Of a stretch of DNA of 24,437 nt, positions 1 to 9,995 are shown piece by piece. The stretch's first letter is position 1. Every line of letters begins with the position of its first letter. Source of the stretch: Chara braunii (Eukaryota > Streptophyta > Charophyceae > Charales > Characeae); NCBI GenBank assembly GCA_003427395.1, contig BFEA01000017.1, positions 2,226,137-2,250,573 of the forward strand. Reading direction: 5' to 3'. The position numbers were made by a program, and so were the translations under genes. Under the pieces are notes generated by a model. It had not been told where the DNA came from and made no database searches. It was given only the letters and a program-made list of their open reading frames with translations.

Positions 1-47
1 AGACTCATGAGCTTTTTGATCTAGTCTGGATCTCAGCCACTGAATAA

Positions 48-464
48 CTTGAGCAGAGAGAGAGGGAGCTTGATGAGAGTGGCACTACGCTGATCTGCAG
101 CTTCGGGCCGATGCTTTATATTGACTATCCTAGGCCTCCAGTCCCTTCACTTCTCACAGATGGCACGAGTTGGCTGGATGTGATTGGATTGGCAAAGAGG
201 TATATCTCTCCGACGGGGATCAACATTGAGGCATTAACTGAGCCTACCGAGTATCCCTACCTCAGGCGAGGAGTCTTTTCAGTGGACGGACTGCCTACTT
301 TGTGGGAGGAGTTTTGCTTCGTGGTTAACTACCGTGTCATGTGCCTCGGATGGTCATGCTTAGAGCTCGCTGGCTACAGGTGGCATTTCGTCACGAAGCC
401 TCAGTCCCAGATTGTACGTGGGCGTGGATTACGGCACCAGAGAAGATCAGTGAAAATAGATTGA
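48..464 (+). CDS. Unrecognised protein fragment or exon, C-terminal end
   Basis: The frame is open from just after a TAA at 45-47 to a TGA at 462-464; the first ATG is at 111. The translation has a normal composition, with stretches such as LLTDGTSWLDVIGLAKRY and VFSVDGLPTLWEEF followed by a W/C-rich segment near the end. A CAG at 98-100 could be a splice acceptor, so the true exon may begin there. I do not recognise a family. The last residues are basic (RGRGLRHQRRS) and may lie past the real end of the domain. It could equally be a remnant of a mobile-element gene, as most other coding stretches here are. Nothing downstream in the same frame continues it. Confidence 0.4.
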   Translation, partial: LEQRERELDESGTTLICSFGPMLYIDYPRPPVPSLLTDGTSWLDVIGLAKRYISPTGINIEALTEPTEYPYLRRGVFSVDGLPTLWEEFCFVVNYRVMCLGWSCLELAGYRWHFVTKPQSQIVRGRGLRHQRRSVKID

Positions 465-1325
465 GAAAGACTGACGAGAGGGGTGAGTGATGACTCTTGA
501 GAGGTGCTGACCATGCTCACTCACGTATACTTTCTGAAATTATTATGAGTTCTCATTCTTCCCTCACTAAATTGCCCCTGTCTTTGCTCGAGTCAGTCTG
601 TATTATTTTCTGCATTATTCTTGCTCGATGATTGCCCTCGAGGATGTTTTGTCACAGTTTTCAAAATAAGATTGACATAATTGATGCATGCATAGCACCC
701 CATAATTTTATGATTATTTTTTGCATAATTCTCTGTTGTTTCGAATCAAAATAATAGATTAACATGTTATTCATCAAAATAGTACATTATTTTCTAAATA
801 GTACTTTTGTCATTCGAGAAACTCGAAAAGCATACACGACTGACGAAAGAAGATGATCATTATACATTCATACACGACGATAAGAGTCTCTGTTTAACGG
901 ATAAATCCTCAACACATTTAGTTTGTTTCAAGACGAAAACTTTAATTACTGAAGTCGGATACATCCTTACTAAACTGGCACATATTCAGACAGTCAGTAT
1001 GAACATAGCATATCGAAGGTTTCGCCTTGTGAGGGACACATATGAGTGACCCGAAAAAGGTCTTCGTTGAGGCTTTAAAGGGTGCATGAGAGTGACAAGA
1101 ATAACTCATTTTTGAAGTTTAACTGAATACAAGCAGGATGAGTAGGATACATCCGAATCACATGAGTAGAATATATCTGAATCGATTATTTCATTATTCG
1201 GATGGAGAAAATCCGTTATGTTATCAACCCTGCGTCAGTCATTAAATATCCTTCACTCAATCAAAAGGTTGAACTTATGATCATAGCCCAATATGTATCA
1301 TTCTAAGAAGCAATTATAGCTTAGT

Positions 1326-1681
1326 ACCAAACATTTCTTAAAATAAAAGGGCGTCGGACGGAGTGAAGTGGTGGGCAGCATTATGTAGAGATGTTATCAT
1401 TTGCCGTTTGTCGGGTTCGACCTTGCAACCATAAACTTGTAACATCCCTACCCAATGCTGCCCACCACTCCGCCACTGTCCTCGCCGAGATCAAATGATG
1501 TATGTTAATAAAAAAACGTGCATCCTTGGGAACCCCTTAAGAACTTTAGTAACCATCAGTCTTAAATTTCAACTACATGGCGGATGCATGTACATTATCA
1601 CTTTACCAAACATTTCTCGAAACAAACGGGCATCGTACAAAGTGAAGTGGTGGGGAGCATATAATGTAGAGACGTTATCAT
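1326..1681. repeat. Direct repeat, two copies about 76 bp long
   Basis: The block at 1326-1401 (starting ACCAAACATTTCT and ending ATGTTATCAT) recurs at 1605-1681 with scattered substitutions and the same order of landmarks: GGGC(G/A)TCG, AGTGAAGTGGTGGG, then TGTAGAGA(T/C)GTTATCA. The spacing is about 280 bp. The first copy also forms the left arm of a hairpin. This looks like a small non-coding mobile or duplicated element. Confidence 0.7.
1369..1468. repeat. Inverted repeat, 29-bp arms
   Basis: Left arm 1369-1397 and right arm 1440-1468 are reverse complements at 26 of 29 positions (core GTGGTGGGCAGCATT), with a 42-bp loop. No short target-site duplication is evident. It could be a MITE remnant or a structured transcript. 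Confidence 0.7.
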
Positions 1682-2163
1682 GATTGGACATTGGAGAAGG
1701 CTCAAACGAATGCGTAGGATATATCCGAATCAAACTGCGTACAGATTATCATTTGCTGAAGTGACCAAGGACCTTATATTTATTTTGAAAGATCTCACTG
1801 GGTTTTGAAGACATTTGACAACTCATGAGAATCAGATTGAAAAACGAAGACAAATTAAAAACAGAGCGGGACACCCAGCCTACATAAGCAGGCACACAAC
1901 CATTGTCGAGACAAATAAGAAGTACGCCGCAAAAATTGATAACAGTTATCTGGTCCCTATATTGTGAATTCGTGACGGTTACCTTAAAGGTTTCCATTAA
2001 CCAAAAAGTTGGCAAAACTATCCAAATCAAGAACACCCACTACACCATGAAATGTGAACTAAACCTTGCAAAACTGAGTCCCACGTTCTATACAACCAAA
2101 CAGTTTGCAAGGCAAGGACGCAGGATAAATCAGAAACCCTCAGTACTTTACAGTGTGAAAATT

Positions 2164-2570
2164 TCAACTAATCGGACATTCTAACACAAAATTTTGGAAA
2201 TGTCGAGATTTATCTCCGAAAAAACCTACACTATGAAAACATTCACAAATCCGACATCCTAACGAAACTCTAAAAACGTAAGACTCGTTACCAAAGTGTC
2301 CCGAACTTGAAATCTTCAAAAGAAGCCTCTTCGCAAAGCGTTCAATAGCGGTTCCCATGTTGAACCGTCAACAATGCAAGCCGAGATAGGAGGTAGAGGC
2401 AGACCTTCGAACCCTGTAATGGAAACCGAGAACGTCTCCCCCGGCCATGAGAACAACACGTCTCAAGGACACAAGAACATCTGCAGCTTGCAGATAAGAT
2501 GATGTAAAGTCTCCCAGCATCCAGTTTCCCCCTTGACGCTCTTGTGTTTGCTTGTCGTAACAGTATCCTT
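2164..2570 (-). pseudogene. Decayed copy 1 of an unrecognised protein
   Basis: Read on the minus strand, this stretch encodes the same protein tail as the copy at 2844-3134. The frame over about 2320-2425 gives FEGLPLPPISACIVDGS, matching FEGLPQPPIPACMVDGS in the other copy, and both end in NALRRGFF. A second block, LRRVVLMAGGDVLGF, lies just upstream in another frame and matches LRRAVLGAGGDIEGF, so the copy carries a frameshift near 2425-2440. DNA similarity continues beyond the shared stop, through the AAATCCGACAT blocks. A decayed palindrome (TTGGATGCATCCGA, 2581-2594) sits just outside. I do not recognise the family. Confidence 0.55.
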
Positions 2571-2639
2571 ATTCTCTGGGTTGGATGCATCCGAACCACA
2601 ACGGACCATGAGTCAGGGTCGATACTCGTGGATTTCGTT

Positions 2640-3160
2640 AATACTTCATAGTGTGTAAATTTCAAGTAATCCGACATTCGACCACAAAACTTGGGAAGTG
2701 TCGAGACTCGTCTCTCAAACTGGTGAAAAGTAAAAATAAACAAAAAATGACTGTACTACGAAAATGTTCACAAATCCGACATAATGACACAAAACTCTAG
2801 AAACGTATGACTAGTCACGAAAAGTCTTAAAAAGTTGAACTCTTCAGAAGAAGCCTCTTCGCAGAGCGTTCACTATCGGTTCCCACTTCGAGCCGTCCAC
2901 CATGCAAGCCGGGATTGGAGGTTGAGGCAGACCTTCAAACTTCGTAATGGCAAATGAGAAACCCTCAATGTCACCCCCCGCTCCGAGCACAGCACGTCTC
3001 AAGGCGAAAATAACTTCTGAAGCTTTTACATAAGCTCTTGTAAAATTTCCTCGCATCCAATTTTCCCACCGACGCTCATATATGCGCATGTCCAAAATGT
3101 TGAGATCAGTAAACCTCCCCATGATGACAAACATTGTCCGTCCTCCTGCTACGATCCTGA
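2640..3160. repeat. Second unit of a roughly 500-bp direct duplication
   Basis: From GTGTAAATTTCAAGTAATCC (2654) onward this region follows the order of landmarks of 2154-2570: CCGACATTC, TGTCGAGA, TTCACAAATCCGACAT, AAGCCTCTTCGCA, GGTTCCCA, then the coding tail on the opposite strand. Similarity is patchy in the first 150 bp and better in the coding part. It marks a tandem duplication that included a gene end and its 3' flank. Confidence 0.65.
2844..3134 (-). CDS. Copy 2 of the unrecognised protein, 96 residues
   Basis: An uninterrupted minus-strand frame from an ATG (complement of 3132-3134) to a stop at 2844. Landmarks are a charged N-terminal segment (MRIYERRWENWMRGNF), LRRAVLGAGGDIEGF near residue 50, and the tail FEGLPQPPIPACMVDGS. 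The independent, diverged copy at 2164-2570 keeps the same tail, so the sequence was coding before duplication. It is probably the last exon or C-terminus of a larger protein; no clear upstream frame continues it. It lies downstream of the DUF7869-type pseudogene on the same strand and could be a second gene of that element, but nothing proves this. Confidence 0.5.
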   Translation of the reverse strand: MFVIMGRFTDLNILDMRIYERRWENWMRGNFTRAYVKASEVIFALRRAVLGAGGDIEGFSFAITKFEGLPQPPIPACMVDGSKWEPIVNALRRGFF

Positions 3161-3535
3161 AGATTCTCTCATATTGAAAAGGAAACGCTCCTCCCTTTGT
3201 GATGATCGCCAGTCATCTAGGGACTTTTATTTCAATCAAGCCCAAAATCTCATCCATGTTTTCGAAGTACGCCAGAAGAGGAAAGTCTGCACACTGCAAA
3301 AGACAAAAGTCACAATAAAAGCGTCACATCAAGGTCAGGATCGAAAGCCCGAGGTCATGCTACGACGACCAAAACGCCTCCACGGTCAATGTCGAAAACT
3401 GATGAAGAACTCTTGTTGATTTGAAGCGCGTAACCGAGAGAGCACAAATCATTAAGCGATGTATTCCATGGAGTCAAGCGTGGTGTGCACAGGCCTGCAT
3501 GGCAATACGTTCTCCTCACGAAAAGACGACAACAA

Positions 3536-6219
3536 TCACACTCTCGATGAGGTAGCCTCCAGCCCGCTCCCTTCTTCGGAAATGCTTTGTGTTTGAGCGC
3601 CAACGCCGTTTTCTAGGGCGGGAGTTACATTTTTTCTTACTTTCAGAGGAATCACAAGACCGGTGGTAAACTTTCTGGAGGACTCGCAGACATTTGTCCT
3701 CGTTTGTCTCATCCAAGAAAACGCAACGGTTGTGACATGTTGATACTCTTCCTCGTGTCCTGGAGCTTTTTTCCATTTTTTTCCCCAGGCGTCGGCATAC
3801 AATTCTCTTAGTGTGGTCGCTTTTCCGATTGGAACTCAGTACTCCACTTTGAATTAGTTGTAAGTTGGCGAATCTTCGTTCTTGTCAACTTCACTGCGAA
3901 TCTGGCCAACCCAAAAAGACACTCCTTGATGCATGTCTTCGTCTGATGGTTGCATAATGACAAGACTGTCGACATGCACATCTTCGAAAGGATCAAAGCT
4001 GGCCTTAGGCTTGTCCCTCTGAAGACCCACGAACAGAGGTTCTCGCTGTAATTCGGATGCATCCGAATCAGAGCAAGAACTTCTGACTTCAATGACATGG
4101 ATGGCCTTTGGCCAGAATTCGGTGATGGGTGCCAAAGGCACCCCGTTGTCGATAATGTCCCCCGCGTGTTTGACGTGATCTTCCCAAAACCGAAAGCCCT
4201 ATCTATTCTAGTCACCTCTTCGTCTCGGAAAGTCATCCAAGTTTCTCTTTTTTTTTCATAGACTTCCAAAAACCTCTTCACACCCTCCAAACCGTTTTTG
4301 TAATCGTCAAGGAACGTCGGTTGGACCGGCAGAGGATCGAAAGGTTGTTGCGGACCAGCGTAACCACCGTTGTGTGTTTGTTTGAACCAGTAAAGAGGAT
4401 CATCCTCCGGCAACCACTTAGCGTCTGTGCAATACTCTTTGTAGGACATGGCAGGATTATCACCTATCATGTAGAAGTTTCGCAAATGAGGCTTCGAAAT
4501 CCCTGTCATGCACTTTGAAACATGCAGGTAAATAAGACCTCTCCAGTCTGCTATCCTATCAAGAAAAATACACCGCGGAGGAGTCTTGTGAGACCGCTCT
4601 AGCAAAAGGAACAACTCATCCATTATGTAGGCATCATGGTCCTTGAGTCTCTTGGAGAAAACACTAGACGTGGCATCGACGTCTGTGTGCGTGTGTCCAA
4701 CTTTCATAAAACCAATTTCTATTTCCTTGAAAATCCCGAACTTCACAAGAAGTGCTGCCAATGCGCGGATGAATCTATTCTTGTTTTCTTTGAAGCAGTT
4801 GTCAGCTTGAATACGAAGAAACGGCGGTAGAGGTTTCCCACTTGATTGGATATCCGTAAGAGTCCGCATTAGACACGTCGCCGTGCTGCTGGGGCGGTGT
4901 GTGCAGTAAGGAAAATATGTGTAAACATATATAGACGGATCCCGGCCATGGACCAGAACGGCCTTGAGACCAATCTTCATCATCCTCTCGTGGTGCAAGT
5001 CCTTCGAGTAGTTAGCCTGTCTTATATGCGGTATGGTAGTTTTCTTTTGATCCATGCCGTCGATAATGATGCACAGACACTCGGACTGCCGCAAGATGGA
5101 ATCCATTTTGCAGCGACTATAGTCTAGCCTGTGGTTGACTTGCAGTTTTTGATGTTTCCGCATCCTATCTTTGAATTTCTTACGGTCCTTATCGTACTTC
5201 GACTTAGTAATGCATTGCGTGTAGAATATACATTTTGCGCACTTCGTGAATGTGTTGGACATAGCTAGACTCACGTGCCAGAAGTGCTTACTCCTCATAG
5301 CGTAAAAAGTCGACTCCGACACAACTTCCGAGTGGCACATCAAAAGATCAGAGCGCAATGATTCGTAAATTGCTCGTTTTGTGAATGCCGTAGGAATCCT
5401 ACGGCGAGGACGACAAACTCCGTATTTCCAGACCATGTCATTCGGCATACTATCGGCGTGGTCGTCGATGAATCGTTTCAACATTGCAAGCATCGTGACG
5501 ACTTTTTCGGATGGTTTAGACAAGCCCGAGTGCCCATGCTCCCTAACGACAACACCGTTATCGTACATCCTTTCGTAGACATAGAATGTGTTACGAGAAA
5601 TGTCGAGAATGTTACAGTATGCTTGCACGCACATCTTCCGTTTGCAAGCTACAGGCGTGACCCGCTCAGCACCACCTTCCATAACCGTGAAGTCATGTAT
5701 GGTTTGAAACCACCACTTCGTCCTTTCCGTGAAACTTTTCGAGTAGGATGCCTCCCGCACCGGCCTGACATCTTCGGCTATCAGTTCAACGCAACACATC
5801 CGCCTACAACAGAGCATCCCTCGCACTGCCTGAAGTGACTGCATCCTGAGTTTGCCCATAGCTCGCCGATGCTGTGTCTTTTTGGCCGGTTCTCTGTCTG
5901 CCATAGAATAGGGTCTTCTTTCACCGGGCATAGGCACCGACAAAATGTACCGTATGTGGCGGTCCTCTTCGGAGAGACAACGCGAACTCTGACTATCTCG
6001 TGAATAGCAGTACTCAGTGATTCCATCCGTGGACGGTCCTTGACTCTCCTTGCACTGCGGAGGGGTAGACGAGGAAAACCTATCACCCCCATCGGCAACT
6101 CCCAAGGATGAACCAGCAGTAGTGCAGTTGTTCGCACTATACACGTACTCCGTCCCACTATAACTACAGTCACCGAGATTCCCCTCGGGTATGGAGCTCG
6201 ACATCCCAGCGTCAGTCAT
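3536..6219 (-). pseudogene. DUF7869-type, putatively transposase-like gene, broken
   Basis: The main frame runs 6219 to 3808 (803 codons). Visible landmarks are a cysteine cluster CAKCIFYTQC (C327, C330, C336); IIIDGMDQKK (D387); RIQADNCFKENKNRF (D473, N474, E478); and VGHTHTDVDATSSVFSKRL (H509, H511, D513, D515). The last two blocks are the hallmark I associate with DUF7869 proteins; an RNase H-like transposase role is an inference. After residue 675 (about 4195-4200) the sensible frame shifts and continues as FWEDHVKHAGDIIDNG, then a stretch ending MHQGVSFWVGQI, past a TAA at 3854-3856 and a TGA about 18 bases later, then ELYADAWGKKWKK, to a stop at 3536. A palindrome at 4053-4066 lies inside this C-terminal part and reads SDASEL. 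The gene is therefore inactive as it stands. Confidence 0.75.
4053..4066. repeat. Single palindrome inside the DUF7869-type pseudogene
   Basis: Perfect TCGGATGCATCCGA in the C-terminal part. On the minus strand the frame that carries the protein reads it as SDASEL; the other open frame reads RMHPN. Confidence 0.85.
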
Positions 6220-6231
6220 TTCAGAACATGC

Positions 6232-6560
6232 TCAAGAGACTCTGGATGTACAATCGACACTAAGAAATTGGCCCCCGCTTCTAGTGTTTATGTGGTCTTC
6301 GAGCACGTCACGACAGATGTACGAATGCTCGGTGGAGGTGGACAACTGTATTCTCTTCCGTCGATGCTGAGTGTTTGAGTCACGTGATCGTTTTCCAGAG
6401 GAAGCACATGGCTCGAGTCGGGAAGAAGCACTATCGGCACTGCTCGGAACTCCAATGCCCATAACCAATCCCTTCCCAGCCAGTTCCTGCCGAAAACGTA
6501 ACGGAAGGCAAACTGGGGTGGAAGGGAAGTCTTGATCGACCGTCGTCATATCACACCAAT
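6232..6560 (-). pseudogene. Possible 5' leader of the DUF7869-type gene
   Basis: The minus-strand frame upstream of the 803-codon frame is the same frame, separated only by a TGA at 6232-6234 and four codons (ACSE). The part nearest the gene is Ser/Arg-rich and protein-like (GKRSRDSNTQHRRKRIQL), so the true start may lie further upstream. The frame continues to 6861, but beyond about 6728 it lies in a tandem repeat and is unlikely to be coding. The TGA could be a decay mutation or mark the real boundary of the 5' untranslated region. Confidence 0.4.
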
Positions 6561-6727
6561 GAAGCATGTGTTGAGAAGCGTTCCACTTTTCCTTGCTAGC
6601 AAAGCAACAGACGTTGACCCAAATCGCAACCGAGACAGTTGTTGGACTTTGGCAATGATAAAGCGACAAAGATGCGTCCGGTAGTTGGGGAGCACTATAG
6701 AGGGCAGCGCAACGAAACAAAAAGACA

Positions 6728-7018
6728 GTGCATAGCCAGCCCTGAACCGGACGACAAGCCTTGACCCGCACCAATTTTGCATATATGGTGTAGAAACGGC
6801 GGGCCCGCAAGTATGTAACATATTTTAGAGTCGGATGAATCCGACGCAACGACGCAGGCAAATATCGGACTTGACATTAGACGTGCAGAGCCAGCCTTGA
6901 ATCGGACTACAAGCCTTGCCCGTCACCGATCAGACATGTTGTAGCAATTGCGGGTGCGCAAATATGTAACTGATTTTAGAGTCGGATAAATCCGATACAA
7001 TGATGCAGGTAAATATTG
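6728..7018. repeat. Tandem duplication, two units of about 152 bp
   Basis: Unit 1 (about 6728-6872) and unit 2 (about 6883-7018) share AGCCAGCC(C/T)TGAA, CGGAC(G/T)ACAAGCCTTG, GCAA(G/A)TATGTAAC and ATTTTAGAGTCGGAT. Each holds one palindrome near its end: TCGGATGAATCCGA at 6831 and TCGGATAAATCCGA at 6982. The arms are identical and the two central bases differ. Confidence 0.8.
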
Positions 7019-7061
7019 GCAAGTCCGCATCGTCGCAGGTTCTTATGTCGGATGCATCCGA
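6831..7061. repeat. Palindrome TCGGAT-NN-ATCCGA, three copies
   Basis: Copies are at 6831-6844 (centre GA), 6982-6995 (AA) and 7048-7061 (GC), all with perfect arms. The first two lie in the tandem units above; the third stands alone and is followed by GACACTT, a right-hand flank similar to several other copies. Confidence 0.85.
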
Positions 7062-7269
7062 GACACTTAAATCCCGTGAGATTTAGACAATTGCAGCACA
7101 CACCACCAGTGCGTCAAGTATGCAATGCCGAGCACCATCAATACACATACAGACGACGAAAGTGATCACGAGTCCTCTGCGTTGTAAAAAATTGACAACC
7201 TTCCAGCAGTGCCGAACAATCGGCGGTCTGTGCTGTGGGGTGGCAGAAAGTTAGAAACACTCTTAGGGA

Positions 7270-8965
7270 ACCTCGCGGTCGTGTTCGAAAATTGTTGGCG
7301 TATCACCAGATGCTCACCAAACAGTTTCGAATGTCGATGTAATGGACAAATCATATGATGCCTTACGATCAAGAAGTGGTTGATAGCTGGCCCTCTTTCT
7401 CGGTCTGGATCTTTGAGAGCAGAGTTTCGCACTCCACCGTGAGATCCATATCGGAGAAGGGGACCTGCTACCCTGCCGCTATTAACTGCAGTTATCATAA
7501 GGGAGTCTATGACGTGAGAACCCCAAAATGAGCAATCGCGGTGGAATATCACGGCCGCATGACGAACTTTTTGGCGTAGCACCAGATGCTCACCGACCAG
7601 TCCCGAATGTCGGTTATATCGACACACCGTATGATGTTTTACAAGCAAGCAATGGTGGATAGCTGGCCCCCTTTCCCGGTCTGGATCTTTGAGAGCAGAG
7701 TTTCGCACTCCACCGTGAGATCCATATCGGAGAAGGGGACCTGCTACCCTGCCGCTGTTAACTGTAGTTATCATAAGGGAGTCTATGACGCGAGAACCCA
7801 AAAATGAGCAATCGCGGGGGAATATCGCGGCCGCATGACGAACTTTTTGGCGTAGCATCAGATGCTCACCGACCAGTTCCGAATGTCGGTCGTATCGATA
7901 CACCATATGATGTTTTATAAGCAAGCAACGGTTGATAGCTGGCCCCCTTTCCCGGTCTGGATCTTTGAGAGAAGAGTTTCGCACTCCACTGTGAGATCCA
8001 TATCGAAGAAGGGAACCTGCTACCCTTCCGCTGTTAACTGTAGTCATCATAAGGGAGTCTATGACGCGAGAACCCCAAAATGAGCAATTGCGGGGGAATA
8101 TCATGACCGCATGACAAACTTTTTGGCGTAGCACCAGATGCTCACCGACCAGTTCCGAATGTCGGTTGTATCGACACACCATATGATGTTTTACAAGCAA
8201 GCAGTGGTGGATAGCTGGCCCCCTCTCCCGGTCTGGATCTTTGAGAGCAGAGTTTTGCACTCCACCGTGAGATCCATATCGGAGAAGGGGACCTGCTACC
8301 CTGCCGCTGTTAACTGTAGTCATCATAAGGGAGTCTATGATGCGAGAACCCCAAAATGAGCAATCGCGGGTGAATATCGCGGCTGCATGACGAACGTTTT
8401 GGCGTAGCACCAGATGCTCACAGACCAGTTCCAAATGTCGGTTGTATCGACACACCATATGATGTTTTACAAGCAAGCAGTTGTTGGTAGCTGGCCCCCT
8501 TCCCCGGTCTGGATCTTTGAGAGCAGAGTTTCGCACTCCAGCGTGAGATCCATATCGGAGAAGGGGACCTGCTACCCTGCCGCTATTAACTGTAGTCATC
8601 ATAAGGGAATCTATGACGCGAAAACCGCAAAATGAGCAATCGCGGGGGAATATCATGGCCACATGACTAACTTTTTGGCGTAGCACCTGATGCTCACCGA
8701 CCTGTTCCGAATGTCGGTTGTATCGACACACCATATGATGTTTTACAAGCAAGCAGTGGTCGATTGCTGACCCCCTTCTGCAGTGTGGATCTTTGAGAGC
8801 AGATTTGACGCAATCCACCGTTAGACCCACATCGGAGAGGCGGACCTGCCATCATGCCGCTGTTCACTGTAATCATCATGTGGGAGTCGACAACGCAATG
8901 ACCCCACGATGTTCCAATCGGGAGGTGTTTTTGTATTTTGTGCAGGTGCTGATCATCCGGTGACG
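7270..8965. repeat. Satellite-like tandem array, six 276-bp units
   Basis: The landmark ATGCTCACC recurs at 7310, 7586, 7862, 8138, 8414 and 8690, exactly 276 bp apart each time. The middle units are the most alike; the first and last are more diverged, as expected at array edges. Because 276 is a multiple of three and the unit lacks stops in one minus frame, a 554-codon frame (8830 to 7166) runs through the array with a 92-residue period; each unit also has a 73-codon plus-strand frame. I see no known domain in either and treat the open frames as a by-product of the period. A short related piece (AACTGTAGTCGTCATGAGGG) lies outside at about 9809-9828. Confidence 0.9.
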
Positions 8966-8978
8966 AGAAGGAACAAGC

Positions 8979-9505
8979 TCGGATGGATCCGAGACACAAG
9001 ATGACATGCCGGACAAGGCAGATTGCAGCGTCGGCCAGCGTCGCTCACGTCACTTTCGGCCTGGCAGCGGCTGTTACACAGAGGGCTATGGACATGGCAC
9101 CATATTTCATGGCATCCAATCTGACAACCATCGTCGCCCTCGCCGGGGGTGATCACGAGCCTTCGCCGTCGAGAGAAAATGACCCGACGATTTTGCAATC
9201 GGGACGTGGTATGTATTCTGCGCGGCTGCTGATCATCGGCCCGTATGCAGCGTATTGACGGAAAGAGAAGTTTCTATCAGTAGGTGTCTAGGGAAACCGA
9301 CGACTTTTTCGGGGATGAGAATGAAAATGCTTGTGCAGCCGGTGACTTCGGATGAATCCGACACACAAGCTGTCATGCTGGACATGCATGATTGCAGCCT
9401 CGGTCGGCGTCACTCACGTTACTTTCTGCCATGCACCGGCTGTTGCACAGAGGGCCACGGACACGGGCACCACATTTCATGGCGTCCTATCCGAAAACCA
9501 TCGCG
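8979..9505. repeat. Two-copy direct repeat headed by palindromes, 369-bp spacing
   Basis: The block at 8979-9136 and the block at 9348-9505 align over about 158 bp: palindrome, (G/C)ACACAAG, GATTGCAGC, GGC(G/A)TC(G/A)CTCACGT, GGCTGTT(A/G)CACAGAGGGC, CATTTCATGGC. Both start exactly with the palindrome (centres GG and GA). Overlapping short frames exist in several registers and show nothing recognisable. Confidence 0.8.
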
Positions 9506-9744
9506 GACAATTACGAAACATGGCAGTGCCAGACGATCTAGAAGGCGGTGGACTGTTTGGAATTCTCGCTTGCCTCGAAGGCGTGCAAGAAAATAAACTC
9601 GACGGTGTGCTGTTAGCGAGTTGCACAGACCGGATCTGACGGGTTGTTGTTCGGCCAAGGATCGTCCTTGGGGAGACCTTCATGCATCGCGTTCAACGTT
9701 GGGTGCACCCGCATGTATCTGATTGATGATTCGGATGAATCCGA
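8979..9744. repeat. Palindrome TCGGAT-NN-ATCCGA, three copies
   Basis: Perfect-arm copies are at 8979-8992 (centre GG), 9348-9361 (GA) and 9731-9744 (GA). Each is followed by a purine and then ACAC, the right-hand flank seen elsewhere in the window. Confidence 0.85.
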
Positions 9745-9995
9745 AACACTTATAGAACGTCACCTTCGCAAGTCTGCAGTGCTAGTTCAAATGCCACAAT
9801 GCCGGTGTCAACTGTAGTCGTCATGAGGGAGTTTCCTTTTCCCTTAAACACAAGGTCTGACCACACGTCCGTATCTTGTGACATACGGGCTTTCTCGCGG
9901 ACGTGGTCGTGAACGGAAGCGATATATATATTATTCATAGATGATCCATACACATGGATCCTCGGCTCGTCGACTGTTGCGTTCTCCGAAAATAC

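Larger units (their letters stand above)
470..2150. other. AT-rich stretch without a convincing gene
   Basis: About 1.7 kb with strong AT bias, especially 640-800. Short open frames exist (for example 807-1049 plus, 1749-2036 minus) but lack an ATG start or protein-like composition, and opposing frames overlap. It holds decayed copies of the window's palindrome (1143-1156, 1167-1180, 1715-1728) and the hairpin and direct repeat listed separately. Confidence 0.6.

Noticed and set aside
1405-1430. tRNA-like B box (GGTTCGACC)
   Set aside because: No cloverleaf, acceptor stem or A box could be built around it.
3808-6219. KDZ-type (Kyakuja/Dileera/Zisupton) transposase
   Set aside because: The ADNC-ENKNRF and HTHTDVD blocks fit DUF7869 proteins better; I do not see the KDZ hallmark around an aspartate followed by IAC.
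6232-6234. TGA read-through or recoding between the leader and the 803-codon frame
   Set aside because: The gene also carries a frameshift and other stops, so ordinary decay or a 5' untranslated region is the simpler reading.
6232-6861. 209-codon minus frame as a separate gene
   Set aside because: Its upstream third lies in a two-unit tandem repeat and its downstream part is in frame with the DUF7869-type gene; it is better seen as leader plus repeat.
7166-8830. 554-codon minus-strand frame as a repetitive protein gene
   Set aside because: It runs exactly along the 276-bp array, has no recognisable domain, and the plus strand is equally open within units; the repeat period explains it.
6831-9744. 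CRISPR array
   Set aside because: The palindromes are irregularly spaced, too short, and the DNA between them is partly duplicated, not unique spacers.
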